Origin: Galerina marginata
Lineage: Eukaryota > Basidiomycota > Agaricomycetes > Agaricales > Galerinaceae
NCBI GenBank assembly: GCA_023014335.1
Contig: JAECYW010000012.1
Span: forward strand, 930,001-994,000
Direction of reading: 5' to 3'
Length of the DNA stretch: 64,000 nt
The position numbers were made by a program, and so were the translations under genes. Below, in pieces: positions 47,342-58,186 of the stretch. The notes beneath the pieces are model-generated. The model saw nothing but the letters and a program-made list of their open reading frames with translations. It was not told the origin of the DNA and did not search any database. The stretch's first letter is position 1; every line of letters begins with the position of its first letter.

Positions 47342-47589
47342 TGTTGATACTTCTCATATATGTAGTTTTAATGTTCGATACGTAGTGTATAATAATCTAA
47401 TTTCATAAGTTTCTATATATTCATTCGAAAAAAGAGTCTTGAGGGATAACCAGGCTATCTCCTGCGTATTTACCCATAAAATTGGTGCTCCCTGGTCAAG
47501 ATTTCTATGCTGATTGCAGCTGGGTATATAAACCGTGAGGAAGCGATAATTAGAGCTCAATATACGAGAAAAACGGTGAGCTTTCGACG

Positions 47590-48103
47590 GAATCTATTTT
47601 TAGCGCTCATCCGGCGGGAGCTGCATATAGCCATCTCTCGTTATACCCCTTCCGGTGCGTTTCTGGCCCCAAATTTAATATCATTAGATTCGTATTTCGA
47701 AGGACATTACAACTGGGCATTAATATACGGAGGGAAACAATAATTAAAAGCAAAATACTGCGAAAACCAAGAAATCTATTTTTATCATGCTTGCTACAGG
47801 TACCGAAAAGGCGCGCTACGCGTCCGAAAATGGCACGAGGACCCCGGCGGGACTTCTGGCATCCGTTACATTTTTTTTACGCCCCATCCCGCCCTCCCTA
47901 CGGGGTGACTGACATCCCAGATGGGCTTTTTGCATGGGGCCCCATAGGATGGCGCTTTTTCCGCATCAAAAACCCCGCCCCCTACGATGAGCTCACTAGC
48001 CGCCCCAGTGAGCAGCACTATACTGTACAAGTAGATGAAACTGGTAACTACCAGCGTTGGTAGCTACCTCGCCTGAATACTTCACTCTAACTGGCAACTA
48101 CCA
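47590..48103 (-). repeat. Copy 2 right terminal inverted repeat
   Basis: Reverse-complement counterpart of 43502-44011, more diverged toward the inside; the mirrored frame at 47791-48063 corresponds to 43575-43775. The position of the inner TATAAATA box has become TAAAAATA. Confidence 0.72.
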
Positions 48104-48124
48104 ATGTTGAATACTTCAGCCAGT

Positions 48125-48862
48125 TTATAGAGGTGTAGCCTTCTCGACGTCGAAATCGCCGACAAAATAGAGACTTACAGTATTGTCGTTTTCTCGGTCG
48201 CCTAGAGTCATAATAAGACGAGGATCAAGTTTCGCGAACCTAGCGTTTGTTCTCATGTTCCATGTCCACATGTAGTAGAAAGCCGTATCAGTAGCCAGTA
48301 GTAAGGGTATGTTGATTTCTTGCCAGCATTCTTCGAAGTCGATCAAATACCCTCTCTTCTTACTATGTTGGCGACGAAGTGTATTGATGGATTTTTTGAT
48401 CTCCTTTGGAACTTTCGAACCCCAACTAGGGACAGCAGCAGTCCACCAAGTGATAAAACCTAGACAAGTCAAAATCGCTCGCTTACTGGCTGCGCCGGCT
48501 TTCTGTAATTCAAGAACGGATCTATGGCCGACGCTTAAGACTTCGAGGTCAAACGGTTGTGGAGTTGGCGAACCGTCGACAAAGAGCTCGCAGTCGGAGA
48601 TCCCGCGAACGCATGAATCAATCAAGGTATAGGTCTCCTTGCACGTCTTCTGGTGTTCTTCCGCGACGAAGTACTCGCCGTTGATCTCAGAATATGGGAA
48701 AGTTGTGATCATATCGATATACCAAGGAGTAGGTTTAATCTCGGACAGCGTAGGAATGAACCCTTCCCAGTGGGAATCCCGTCTATACCAATCCGCATCG
48801 CATGCCCAGTCCAAATCTGCGAATTCGCCTGCGTCACCGTAAATGCGGTCAGTCCAAGCCAC
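48125..48862 (-). pseudogene. Dispersed agaricomycete family protein, N-terminal part
   Basis: The minus-strand frame of 245 codons has AWTDRIYGDAGEFADLDWAC, DADWYRRDSHWEGFIP, LELQKAGAASKRAILTCLGF, RGYLIDFEECWQEINIPLLL and TAFYYMWTWNMRTNA. The same blocks occur at 56879-58186 (DWTDWIALN, WGAEPDWYRHEFHWRCFIP, LQRAGANVKRAILDNAGWLR, YRGAILDLKRDWTEINISFL), confirming one family. It ends 22 bp before the giant-palindrome element, beyond which the C-terminal part continues (43495-41753). The 5' end is cut by the MITE starting at 48865. Confidence 0.62.
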
Positions 48863-48864
48863 TA

Positions 48865-49741
48865 GTACCTACCACTCTGTATGAAATAACCCTGGCAGCT
48901 GTCTGCACGGCGATGTAATTGCCACCAGACTTTTTTATGAAACGAGATGGCCTGGCAACTGTTTCATTGCGATCTCATTTCTTTTCAAGGCGATTTTGTA
49001 ACTTCTTGTCTATCTTATTTCATTGCGATTTCATTGTGATTTCATTAGTGTTTCATTGCTATTTCATTTCATTCCTTCTGGAAGTATTTCATAACTGTCT
49101 GGTTAGTCTGTTTCATTGGATATCAGAGGAGATTTCATAAGTTTGTGGTGGCGATTTCATAGCTTTTAGGTAGCGATTTCATTGTGATGGATTATGTAAT
49201 ACTTTTGATGGCTTAAAAAATGCCTTTCCTTGACTCCCACAGCTATGTTCTTATCAAATTATGGCCTCAAATTGAAACTTATTTCAAATTAGGCCTGGCA
49301 CCACCCACAAGCAAGCACAGTGGAAATCGCACCAAATAAACAATTAAAATACCATTATTTCCCTTTATAAATAATATAGATAATTTACAATGAAACAATG
49401 AAACAATGAAACAATGAAACCAGAATGAAATAAATACAGACAGTGAATGAAATAGGAATGAAATAGACAAGAAATGAAATGAAACAGACATAAATGAAAT
49501 GGCCTGGCAACTATGAGATATCTTCTGGGCAGGAATGAAATGAAATGACAATGAAACACTAATGAAATCACAATGAGATTGCAATGAAATAAGACAGACA
49601 AGAAGTTATGAAATCGCCTTGAAAAGAAGTGAGATCGCAATGAAACAGTTGCCAGGCCATCTTGTTTCATAAAAAAGTCTGGTGGCAATTACATCGCCGT
49701 GCAGACAGGTGTCAGGGTTATTTCATATAAGTGGTAGGTAC
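48865..49741. mobile_element. Palindromic MITE, 877 bp, rich in TTTCATT
   Basis: Terminal inverted repeats start GTACCTACCACT (48865-48876) and end with its reverse complement (49730-49741), extending inward about 200 bp with few differences. The arms carry many copies of TTTCATT (about 48950-49080) mirrored as AATGAAA (about 49385-49640). No gene is present; the 73- and 107-codon frames are translations of the inverted repeats. CACT occurs directly outside both ends and may be a short target-site duplication. It abuts the truncated start of the gene at 48125-48862. Confidence 0.8.
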
Positions 49742-49768
49742 CACTCATCTTTTGAACCTTGAGCTCAC

Positions 49769-50292
49769 ATGCATAATGATCACTACAGCGGACGATTAGC
49801 ATTGAGTCCCAACCTCATACACATCGCAATTTATAACATGACATCTGGTGTCGAGGTCTGGGACATTCAGAAGGGTATTCAAGTTGCCAGTTTTCGACAC
49901 CAGATGGGGAAGAACTTCACACTTCCAGTCGTTTTCTCACATGATGGGTCGGTGGTAGCATGTGGAAATATGCAAGGTGCGGTCAACATATGGGACTTAG
50001 ACTCAGGAGAGACTATCAACACCCTCAACCATGGTGGTAAGCTCACTATGGTCACTATTAATGGAAGAGAACTGATTACGAGGAATTGGCATGTATTTTA
50101 TTCCTCAGGGGAGAGTGTTCTAGCCATGTCGGTCAGGAATTACCCATGCTTGCTGAATCTCCGTACTCATCATCCTCTCCCTTTTGGCTATTAAGTCGTT
50201 CTATTTCAGGGATAAAGATCAAGCTTATATTGCGACAGTGGCACAAAATTCACGCAACTTATGGCAAAAGATTCGACTCTGGGAGCCTAAGT
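49769..50292 (+). pseudogene. WD40-repeat protein fragment
   Basis: The frame 49769-50194 contains two WD40-like blades: LALSPNLIHIAIYN with VEVWDIQKG, and VVFSHDGSVVACGNMQGAVN with IWDLDSGETINTL. A continuation after 50210 in another frame (DKDQAYIATVAQNS, KIRLWEPKYG) suggests a further blade after an intron or shift. The usual seven blades and any N-terminal domain are missing, so this is a fragment directly beside the MITE. Confidence 0.5.
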
Positions 50293-53200
50293 ATGGTTGT
50301 ATGTAAACATCTTATAATCCTCAATAGGTATACAGATCTGAATTAACGTCGCCTATTCAGACCTTGCAAGCGCTAGGTACATCACCCGTACCAATTCCGA
50401 TAAAAGGGGAGGCATAACCACCCACATTGTGAGTTGAAAATCAACAGCCCAAAGCATAGCAGTTTCTTTGTATGTTGATGACACCATAGATCAGTTGCCT
50501 ATCATTATTAATGTTTGTTCTGGTTGCTTTACTTGCTATCTACCTCGGGGCACTGTGGTCAGCAGTAATCCTTGAGTAGTTTCCTTTATGCCTCGAGATT
50601 CAAGATTCCACATCAGTAAAAGTGCACAAACCATCCCTCACGATACATAGCCAGTGGAAGGTCTAAATGATCCACGTAATGAAGAATTTTTTGCCGCTTT
50701 CTATCAAAAATAGGTCACAGTATACTTGACATTATAAAAGTTCTTTGATGCAGGCCAACGCATGTGGCATGTAAGTACTCGAACTCACGGGTTCGGTTAG
50801 GATGGCTTCAGCTGGATGTGTGAAAGGAATTTGTCAGGAAAGATAACTTTAGTTGGGATGGGCGGGTATGCATACCAATGAGAAAGGAGCCCATGCTTGT
50901 TGTGGTCCAAGAGAATTCTGTAATGGCGATGATTAACGTCGGTCCCATATACTACGTGTAAAAGAGTGGGATGTCATTGCGTATGACATTGATACAGATA
51001 CCCGGACTAACTCACGAGGTAGCGAACTTGTAATGAAGCAGCAAAAAAATGTTTAGCAGCCCATATTGTCGTGAAATGGGCCTACATTCCGCCTACATTC
51101 CTCTCGGCCCACGACATGCTTGCTCCCACCAGCCTCGGGTAGTGTCGTGGGCTCAACCTCGCCATCTCACCACACCAGCCTGGCGATTGCCAGTGGCAAA
51201 TCAAAATGGCATGGCGAGAGCTGGCGAGCGCCAGCATTCATTATGCTCCCACCCTCATTGGCCGACAGTCAGGATGGGGCACTGCCAGCTGTTTCGGATA
51301 CAAAGTAGGGCGAGGTTCACGAAAAGATACAGCCAGGTAGAGTAAAAGAGAGCACGAGAAAACACGAGAGCCTGATTGTCTCACCTCCGCAGGAAGGGTC
51401 GCTTGTCAACGTTGCCAGCTCGCTCGCGCAGTGGCCAACTTGTCCTGCTGGAGGTAGATTGTGCTGTCAAAAAGATGTCGCACTGGGTGTGTCAGACGGG
51501 AGTTGAACATAGAGAAGGGGCACAAACTTGGATGTACCAGAATTGGATTATGCACTACCGAAGCCCATGAGTAGTTTCCATCATCCCCGGCACCTCCTCA
51601 ATCTGCTCCACCAGCAATCACAGGTGCGGAAGTGCGCGTCATGGAACTGCAGAGGGGTCTATGGGGTGTGACGGGGGCAGATGCGGGTGGGAGTGGCTGT
51701 GGCTGTGGCTGTGGCTGGGCGTGCCGGCTTGAGTGGTAGGTGTTGCGACCACGAGGTCCTATGTTTTTGGAGAAGGTATTGGAGGTGCATTGAGGTTGGC
51801 GATGTTGGTGTCCCTGGTTCGTCTGCGAACTGGTCGCCACCTCAGCTCCGGACAATAATAGTTTTGGCATGTACTGAATTTCGATGGAATGAAACTCCCC
51901 CTCTCTCTCTCGTCCAGCTTCATCAGCCGATTGATACTGCGCAGTTGGAGCGAGCCTTCTTTTCCCATTTTTCCATAACAATAGTCGCTCGTGATTGAGG
52001 TGTAGGCGCCGTTGTAGCCCTGCGCCTGAGCTGGTGCCCACATTGTTGGCGTTGTTGGACGCATTGAAGGCCTCTTGCGAGTTCCCCGGGGTCGACGACG
52101 TGAGAGGAAGCGAGGCCGGTATTCTGCCATGGCGGAGAGTGTTGTTGCCAATTCTAATTTAAGGTTTATCGTTCCTCAGAAGTCAAGAGGAGTCAAGTAG
52201 CTTTCAGAGTTTAGTCACGTTAGGGGTCTAGACTAGTTGGCAACAGCGCCTTTGTTAAGCAACTACGATGCCCGGCGCCTCCGCCCTACTTACGAAACTG
52301 TTTGGTTCGTTTCTGGGTTATGGGCGCTACCTCCTATGCATGAAGCGGTGGCATGCAATCATTGCCGAATTTGGGTAGAAGGATGCCTAAGTGTGGCACA
52401 GCTTGTCGCGGCGCAAACGATCTTGATTATGCCACCCAATTGACTTGTTGCAGTTCTTGGCGAGGAATATGTCAGCCAGATTTTGCAGCGCGAACATTAA
52501 CACGGAGTGGTTAAGCAACGACATAGCATTTCACAATGAAAGGACGACAAAGGCGGCGCCAGGAGGCATCCTAGCAATTACTAGAACTTTAGAGAGGCGG
52601 CCAACTTCCGCGACAGGTGCCCGAGAAGCAGACGAGAGGCCAGGGACGGGGATGTACACAGTGACGAACAACTGAGATTCCGAATCCTAAAGGGCATTAA
52701 ATTAGTCGCGTTGAATGGGGCCACACCGATCGCGAGCCTTGGTTTTTCAGATGCCTTAACTTCCTGGCGGCAGAATCCTCTCCTGCGGATGGCTTCGAAC
52801 GTACAGTTCACTTAATATCTTCGTAGCATGATTAGAAAGCACGAAGCAGCCAAATAGGCTCTCTCGCGCTATGGGTAAGCAAAAACATTGGTTTGACAAG
52901 ATGCTGCGGCCATAGATCAATTGGGTGACGGCGAAATGGATTCCGAGGACGACTTACTTGGGGATTTTGTCGTGAACAATGATCCTTCCCTAGAATGCGA
53001 CAACCAGGAGGATGACCCCTCCATTTTCTATAAGGCACCTGATACAACATTCAGCGCAGTTATAGATGGCGAGACAGCAATCGACGTACCTTACCGTGCC
53101 GATATCTTGCAGACCTGACTCACGAAGCTCCTTGATGTCTTGATATCGTTATCCTCCAATTTCCTTCGGCGGGACCAATGAGATCATTGAGAACGGCTTT

Positions 53201-53579
53201 TCAGTCAAGTTATTGAGAGGTGGATACTTTATGTGAGGACCATGTGGTAAAGGCATTGGGGCAAAGGGCCGTGGGATGTGAATGGGTTAGATGTATTTTC
53301 TCCATGCGAGGTGCCTTTTGAAGCGACTGGATCTGGTTGTGGTACGCGAATGGGCCGATAAATTGTTGGAGGATGTCGAACGCCGAGAGAAAGAAGAAGG
53401 CTTCTCTGAAGCACGTAGAACGGTGGTGTTAAAATGTTGAAAGTTGTCCTTGTCAATTGGCCGGATGATTTGGATTTCAAGGCGCTGCAGAAAGTCAATT
53501 GCGACATAAGATGTTCACCTTCACGCTTCGAGGTGAATGAGAGAAGAATTGGCAAAGGATAACCGACATACCTATCATA
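50293..53579. other. No recognisable gene; short hexamer repeat
   Basis: There are only overlapping short frames, the longest at 51598-52041 minus and 51681-51998 plus. A GGCTGT hexamer is repeated about four times at 51693-51717; it accounts for the Gln/Pro repeat in the antisense frame. The frame at 52921-53118 is acidic (GEMDSEDDLLGDFVVNNDPS) but isolated. Confidence 0.4.
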
Positions 53580-55518
53580 CCATCACCATTCCCACCAGAC
53601 GCAGCGCCTGCCCAGTTTTCGGCCCCACCCATCGCAGACATCCCTCACTATCCACGTAACGAAACATCTGGAACTACTTTTTCGAGCCCCAAATCGATCC
53701 CAATGCAGAGCACGAGCCAATGTGAGACCACGCAATTGCTTCTGACAATGCAGAGGCCCCAGTGATTTTGCAGGATGTAATTGGTGACTCTGTAGTGTGA
53801 GGCTAAATGAGCTGCAGGCGTTGACAATGCTGAGAACGCAGTTTTTGAGGGGGAGATAGACCCAGGCTGTGTGATGGTGGCAGAATTCGTCGACTGCGGT
53901 GGGCTGGAACAAGGTGAGTAACAAGTATTCCAAGAGGATATGAACTGTTACTTACCTTGCCGTTCCGAGAAGCCCAAAAACTGTCAAATTCACGCGACTG
54001 CTGCGCCTTCTGAATGCACTGCAGCAGGAAATTCGAGTATTTGGATTCCAGGTTGGCGTGGAGAGGGAGAAGAGTGCTATAGCGGAGGTAAGCATATTTT
54101 CGAGCATTGGAAGAAAGGATTACTGACCTAGATTACTTGCTATACCCCATACACCTTGGTTCACCTGCACAGCACGTCAAGGTCATTTGTGCATGGTTGA
54201 GTCGATGTCGCGCTGACGAAGGCAAATAGACAATGCTGCACATACATAGCTCAGGCTGGCTTTTTTGTCGGCGTCCAGCCGCCGCAGGAAGGGATTTGTC
54301 GACGTTGGAGGGGTATGAAAGATGCAGAGGCTTCAAACCTCCATGCAGCGTGGTCGTATGCTGCCGCTTGACAGAAGTAGGTGAGGTTTGTGAATAGGGA
54401 TTCGAGGAGGTGATGGGTGGACTAGCGAGGGAGGGAGGCTGGAGGTTGATGTTGGTACGTCGAAGTTCCCAGCTCGGTGGGCTGGAAACAAGTTGAATGA
54501 AGATATGACAAAGATATGAAGTTTACTCACCTGATCCTATCAAAAAGTCTGCAAACCGTCAGTTCGAATTGACGACGGCTGCGGCAGGGGACATTAAGCT
54601 TAGGCAGGTTAGATAAAAAGTCGGCGGGCGAAGGAAGAAGGTGCTATAAACGAGGTAAGCCAGTTGTCGAGCTTCAGAAGAAAACATTGCTGACCTGAAT
54701 GACTCGTAGGAGCTCTAGATCTTAACACGCGCGGACGGAGTTGTGTGTGGTGATAAAATGTTCCGCCTCGATTACTAACCCATGGGCCATGATCGCAAGG
54801 TACGAACGATGATGGGGAGCCAAGGGGAGCGAGGCGTGGCAGCATAGCCCGTGCAATCCTGGATGCGGAGGCTCTTGGTTCGTCGTGAGGGCATGCCAGG
54901 GATACGCGAGGCAGGGTAGGCGATGGCAACATACGGGATCCGGGACCCAGCGACAAGGAAGACGGAGGAGGAAGGACAGCGACAACGACAACGACTGGAT
55001 AGTCAAAGTTGCTATATACGTGTTGATACGTCCTCCCCTCCTTTCCCAACCTCGAACCCGGACCCTCAACGTGGTTCGGGTAGCTAAGGCCCAGCCAGCA
55101 GTGCCTCTATCCGTGCCACGATCCATTCCCAGAATTCCAGCCATTGCCTTCCCGTGCTTGCAGCTCCAGCCACCAAACAAACAGACAGCGAACGAGGGGG
55201 TGGTAACAACGGCAGCGGCAATGGCGACAACTTCGAGTAGTAGTCAAGACTCCGGGATGGGGGGCAGAGGCCAGAGCGGAAGTAGGAGGGGTGGTGTCGA
55301 TGACGAGGCCGGCTGGTTGGTTTTTTCGCAGTGAGTCGCTTGCTAGCTTTGTTCTCGGGTTTCCCAACCGATCATCGTGCATCGAGGGCGAATGTCGTGG
55401 CTCGAGGGATGTAGGTAAGGAGGGATCACAAGTCGAGGAGGGAGGAGGGAGGCCGATATTCGGGCAGGCAGGCTTTGATCATGACGTTAACATCAAGACA
55501 TCAGTCCAGAGCTCGATG
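53580..55518. repeat. Diverged repeat family with paired splice-donor-like sites
   Basis: Related units occur near 53895-54135, 54465-54705 and 55519-55734. Each begins GGGCTGGAACAAG or GACTGGAAACGAG, has a GGTGAGT or GGTAAGT motif, then within about 45 bp the mirrored ACTTACCT or ACTCACCT, and (in the first two) a second block GTGCTATA-CGAGGTAAGC followed by CTGACCT. No convincing gene is present; long frames at 54609-55334 overlap on both strands. Confidence 0.5.
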
Positions 55519-55734
55519 TGGACTGGAAACGAGGTAAGTAAAGATACCGCGAAGATATGAAGGCTTTTTACTTACCTGGTCCTATCGAAAAGTCTGCAAA
55601 TAAGGGAAGTGAACCTCTGTCCGTGGTGGACTGGAAACGAGGTAAGTAAAGATGCCGCGAAGATATGAAGGCTTTTTACTTACCTGGTCCTATCGAAAAG
55701 TCTGCAAATAAGGGAAGTGAACCTCTGTCCGTGT
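55519..55734 (+). repeat. Tandem duplication of a 108-bp unit
   Basis: 55519-55626 and 55627-55734 are nearly identical; I see one internal difference (GATACCGCG versus GATGCCGCG) and a change at the last base. Each contains GAGGTAAGTAAAG and, 33 bp later, CTTTTTACTTACCTGG, an inverted pair. The near-identity points to a recent duplication. Confidence 0.9.
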
Positions 55735-56878
55735 GCATTATCTATCTACTGTTGCACTGGAGTCTGCGAGACGTCGAAGTTGGTGGGTTTGCTGTGCCCA
55801 AGTGGAGCGAGATGGACGGTGCTTGGATGGGCTGCCAGTCAACATGAACGGCATCACAAACAGACGGGGTTCGCGGGGAGCAAGGGCAGTCATCGGCATC
55901 CTACACTGATGGGAGGGTTGAGTTGGTTGATTGCGAACAGGATGGGCACAGGAAACAAATCGAGTGCCACGTACAAGGCAAGTTACACTTTGCTAGGGCT
56001 ATCTATTGCCACCCACAAAAATCCTTCTGTTCTGGGGTCGGTTCATATCCCTCAGCGACGGGAGGGGCATGCAAAGTAAAAAATATGTCGTCGCCGACTG
56101 GTCGGGGAGGATAAGTATCTTGATAGAATCTGATGCATCGGAGACATCATTATTTTGTAAAACCATAAACCACTTACTTGTGCGGTGCATTGAGATCCTT
56201 GGGCTGGGATAGGCAAGAAGGCGAGAAAATGCTGTGATGGTGGTTGAGGACAAGACTGTTCCTAATATTAGTCCCGTGATGATGTCATGGACATCCATCA
56301 ATGCCTGATCTTTGCCTCCAACTTGAACTGCGCGAGCCACCACAGGATATTTCGCCAGGTTGGCGACTTGATAAATCGGCAAATGACTGGGCGCCCACCA
56401 TCAACGTAGCCCCTTCTATAAGCCGCTTGCTGGTACATAGTCCAAACTAGCTATAGTAATAGCTACTCAAGTCCCCCCGCCACGAGGAGCCAACCGAAGG
56501 TTGCGACAAGTGGCAGTCAAATTATTTTTGCTGAAATGTTTATACTCCATTGGCCAATCTACATATTGGGCTGTTGATTACAGGCTTACAGCAAGGCTAT
56601 GTCGACGAAGTCGACCCTTTATTCACATGTTGTGTACCAATATCCGGGATCCCCCCTTCAATTTAGTTTTAGAGTCTATTAGAGTCTTTGATGCCATACA
56701 TCAGCCAGAACTTGTTTACAGCTGAATTTTGAATTTTCACCATATTTTGCTTTTTTTCCCTAGACTTTAGAGATCACAATTTTTTTTTAAATTTAAAAAA
56801 GGACTTGTACATGCCAACAATGGCCTACAGGACAAGTATATTCACAATTTGGTCAATGTAGAACTACTTATGCATATG
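55735..56878. other. No recognisable gene
   Basis: The minus-strand frame 55999-56382 has hydrophobic patches (DIITGLILGTVLSSTTITAF) but no homology that I recognise and no splice partners. Around 56801-56835 is the short sequence similar to 35384-35420. Confidence 0.35.
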
Positions 56879-58186
56879 CTAATGCCGGCAGTGTGGGGCG
56901 CATTCGTACTTGTACATTTCACGAATGAAGCGTTCGTTTTCAGAATAGAGAAGGTCATCCTGCTCGATAGTACTTGCAATTGGAGATAGTAAGGGAAAGA
57001 ATCCATTCTTCTTCCTCCATCGCCAGAACGTTACAATAATACCTTCGGCTTCCTAATCAACTCGAAAATGGAAAGCCTCCGAATATACAAACGGATCGGC
57101 GCGGCCGTGTAGAGGTCGCCGTTTCCAGTTTTCGAAGTCGATAACATAGAATTGGGCACCGAGTTCATAGCTAACATGACTGGCTGGGATTACTGGGTTC
57201 CGAGGTTGGAAAAACGTGTCGAATTGCGTCGAGTTGACCGCCGCCCGCTCCCAGGTGTCGTCCTCCTCGCGGTCGAAAACAATGACGCGGTCTTCTTCCC
57301 GGGCTTGGGCGATCAAGTGTGGGTTCATCTTCGCTAAGTGCTCTTCCATCCTTTCTTCTAAGCCCCACATATAGTAGGTCGGTACCTTGAGCGTCAATAA
57401 GAAAGAGATGTTAATTTCTGTCCAATCTCTTTTGAGGTCGAGGATTGCGCCCCTATATGTCAGCGAAGGCGAGTGAAAGTTCCAGAAGCGTCGTCCTAAG
57501 CTGGTGTCTAGCTTCAGCGTGATGTCGGGCAATACTGCATGGATCCAACGGAGCCAACCTGCATTGTCTAAGATGGCGCGTTTGACGTTGGCACCGGCTC
57601 GTTGAAGCCGGGATTCAGAAGCGAAACCCTCGTCCAGGACGAACGGATTGAAGTCTGGAGGAAATCCGCAGGGCGCGCGCTCTAGCACAGTATTCCATAT
57701 ATCCTCTACGGTTCCTCGTATGCCTTGATAAGTGCTTTGGTATAACCTTGCCTGGTCGCGATCGACGAAGAAGAGGCGATGAGCGGATGGAGGGTTTGGA
57801 CCTACGTCTTGTAGGAGGATGCCCTGATCAAAATTGGTGTACCATGGGTCTTCGTCGTTCGAAATTCCACTGGCAACCGGGATAAAACAACGCCAGTGAA
57901 ATTCGTGACGATACCAATCAGGCTCTGCGCCCCAGTCTAGCTTGAGGTATCGGCCAGAGGCGGAAATTGGTTCTATGGCCCAGTTTCAATCCTCGTAATT
58001 CTTGAAGATACGAGCCTCTGTCGGCACGTTCTCGACGGGGCAGTTCAGCGCAATCCAATCCGTCCAGTCGTGATCTCGGCTGGCGATGTCTGGTACCTTG
58101 CCTCCTTCGTCTCTTATGAGGTCCGGCGCGATCCGTTGGAGCATAGGCTCCCCTCTGTCGCTTTGCATAGCAAGCTCAGTAGCCAT
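56879..58186 (-). pseudogene. Second copy of the dispersed agaricomycete family (N-terminal and middle part)
   Basis: The minus strand from ATG 58186 reads one frame to TAG 56879-56881, broken only by TGA at 57986-57988 (after IFKNYED) and TAG at 57053-57055 (after EAFHFRVD). Blocks shared with 48125-48862 and 41753-43495 are WGAEPDWYRHEFHW, LQRAGANVKRAIL, DLKRDWTEINISFL, FYVIDFENWKRRPLHG and TFWRWRKKNG. This copy is continuous through the point at which the other is split by the palindromic element, so it serves as an in-window reference for the pre-insertion structure. Function is unknown; no signal peptide or membrane helix is seen. Confidence 0.65.

Larger units (their letters stand above)
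43502..48103. mobile_element. Giant-palindrome TIR element, copy 2 (4.60 kb, unnamed family)
   Basis: The outer ends are TGGTAGTTGCC at 43502 and its reverse complement at 48093-48103, with a second internal copy of TGGTAGTTGCCAGTTT just inside (about 43551). Terminal inverted repeats of about 0.5 kb (43502-44011 and 47590-48103) enclose arm B (about 44240-45540), an AT-rich centre (45541-45995) and arm A (45996-47341). The interior is homologous to copy 1 throughout but reversed, while the outermost 100-200 bp differ between copies. It lies inside a minus-strand gene (41753-43495 plus 48125-48862). On the minus strand both flanks share GTATT directly outside the ends, which may be the remains of a target-site duplication. 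It encodes no transposase. Confidence 0.78.

Noticed and set aside
47791..48063. Frame resembling 43575-43775 on the opposite strand
   Set aside because: Both are readings of the second element's terminal inverted repeats.
48919..49688. Two similar Phe/Ser-rich frames on opposite strands
   Set aside because: They translate the arms and TTTCATT arrays of the 877-bp MITE.
54609..55334. Overlapping frames of 146-152 codons on both strands
   Set aside because: No family resemblance; they coincide with the local repeat family and with antisense frames of equal length.
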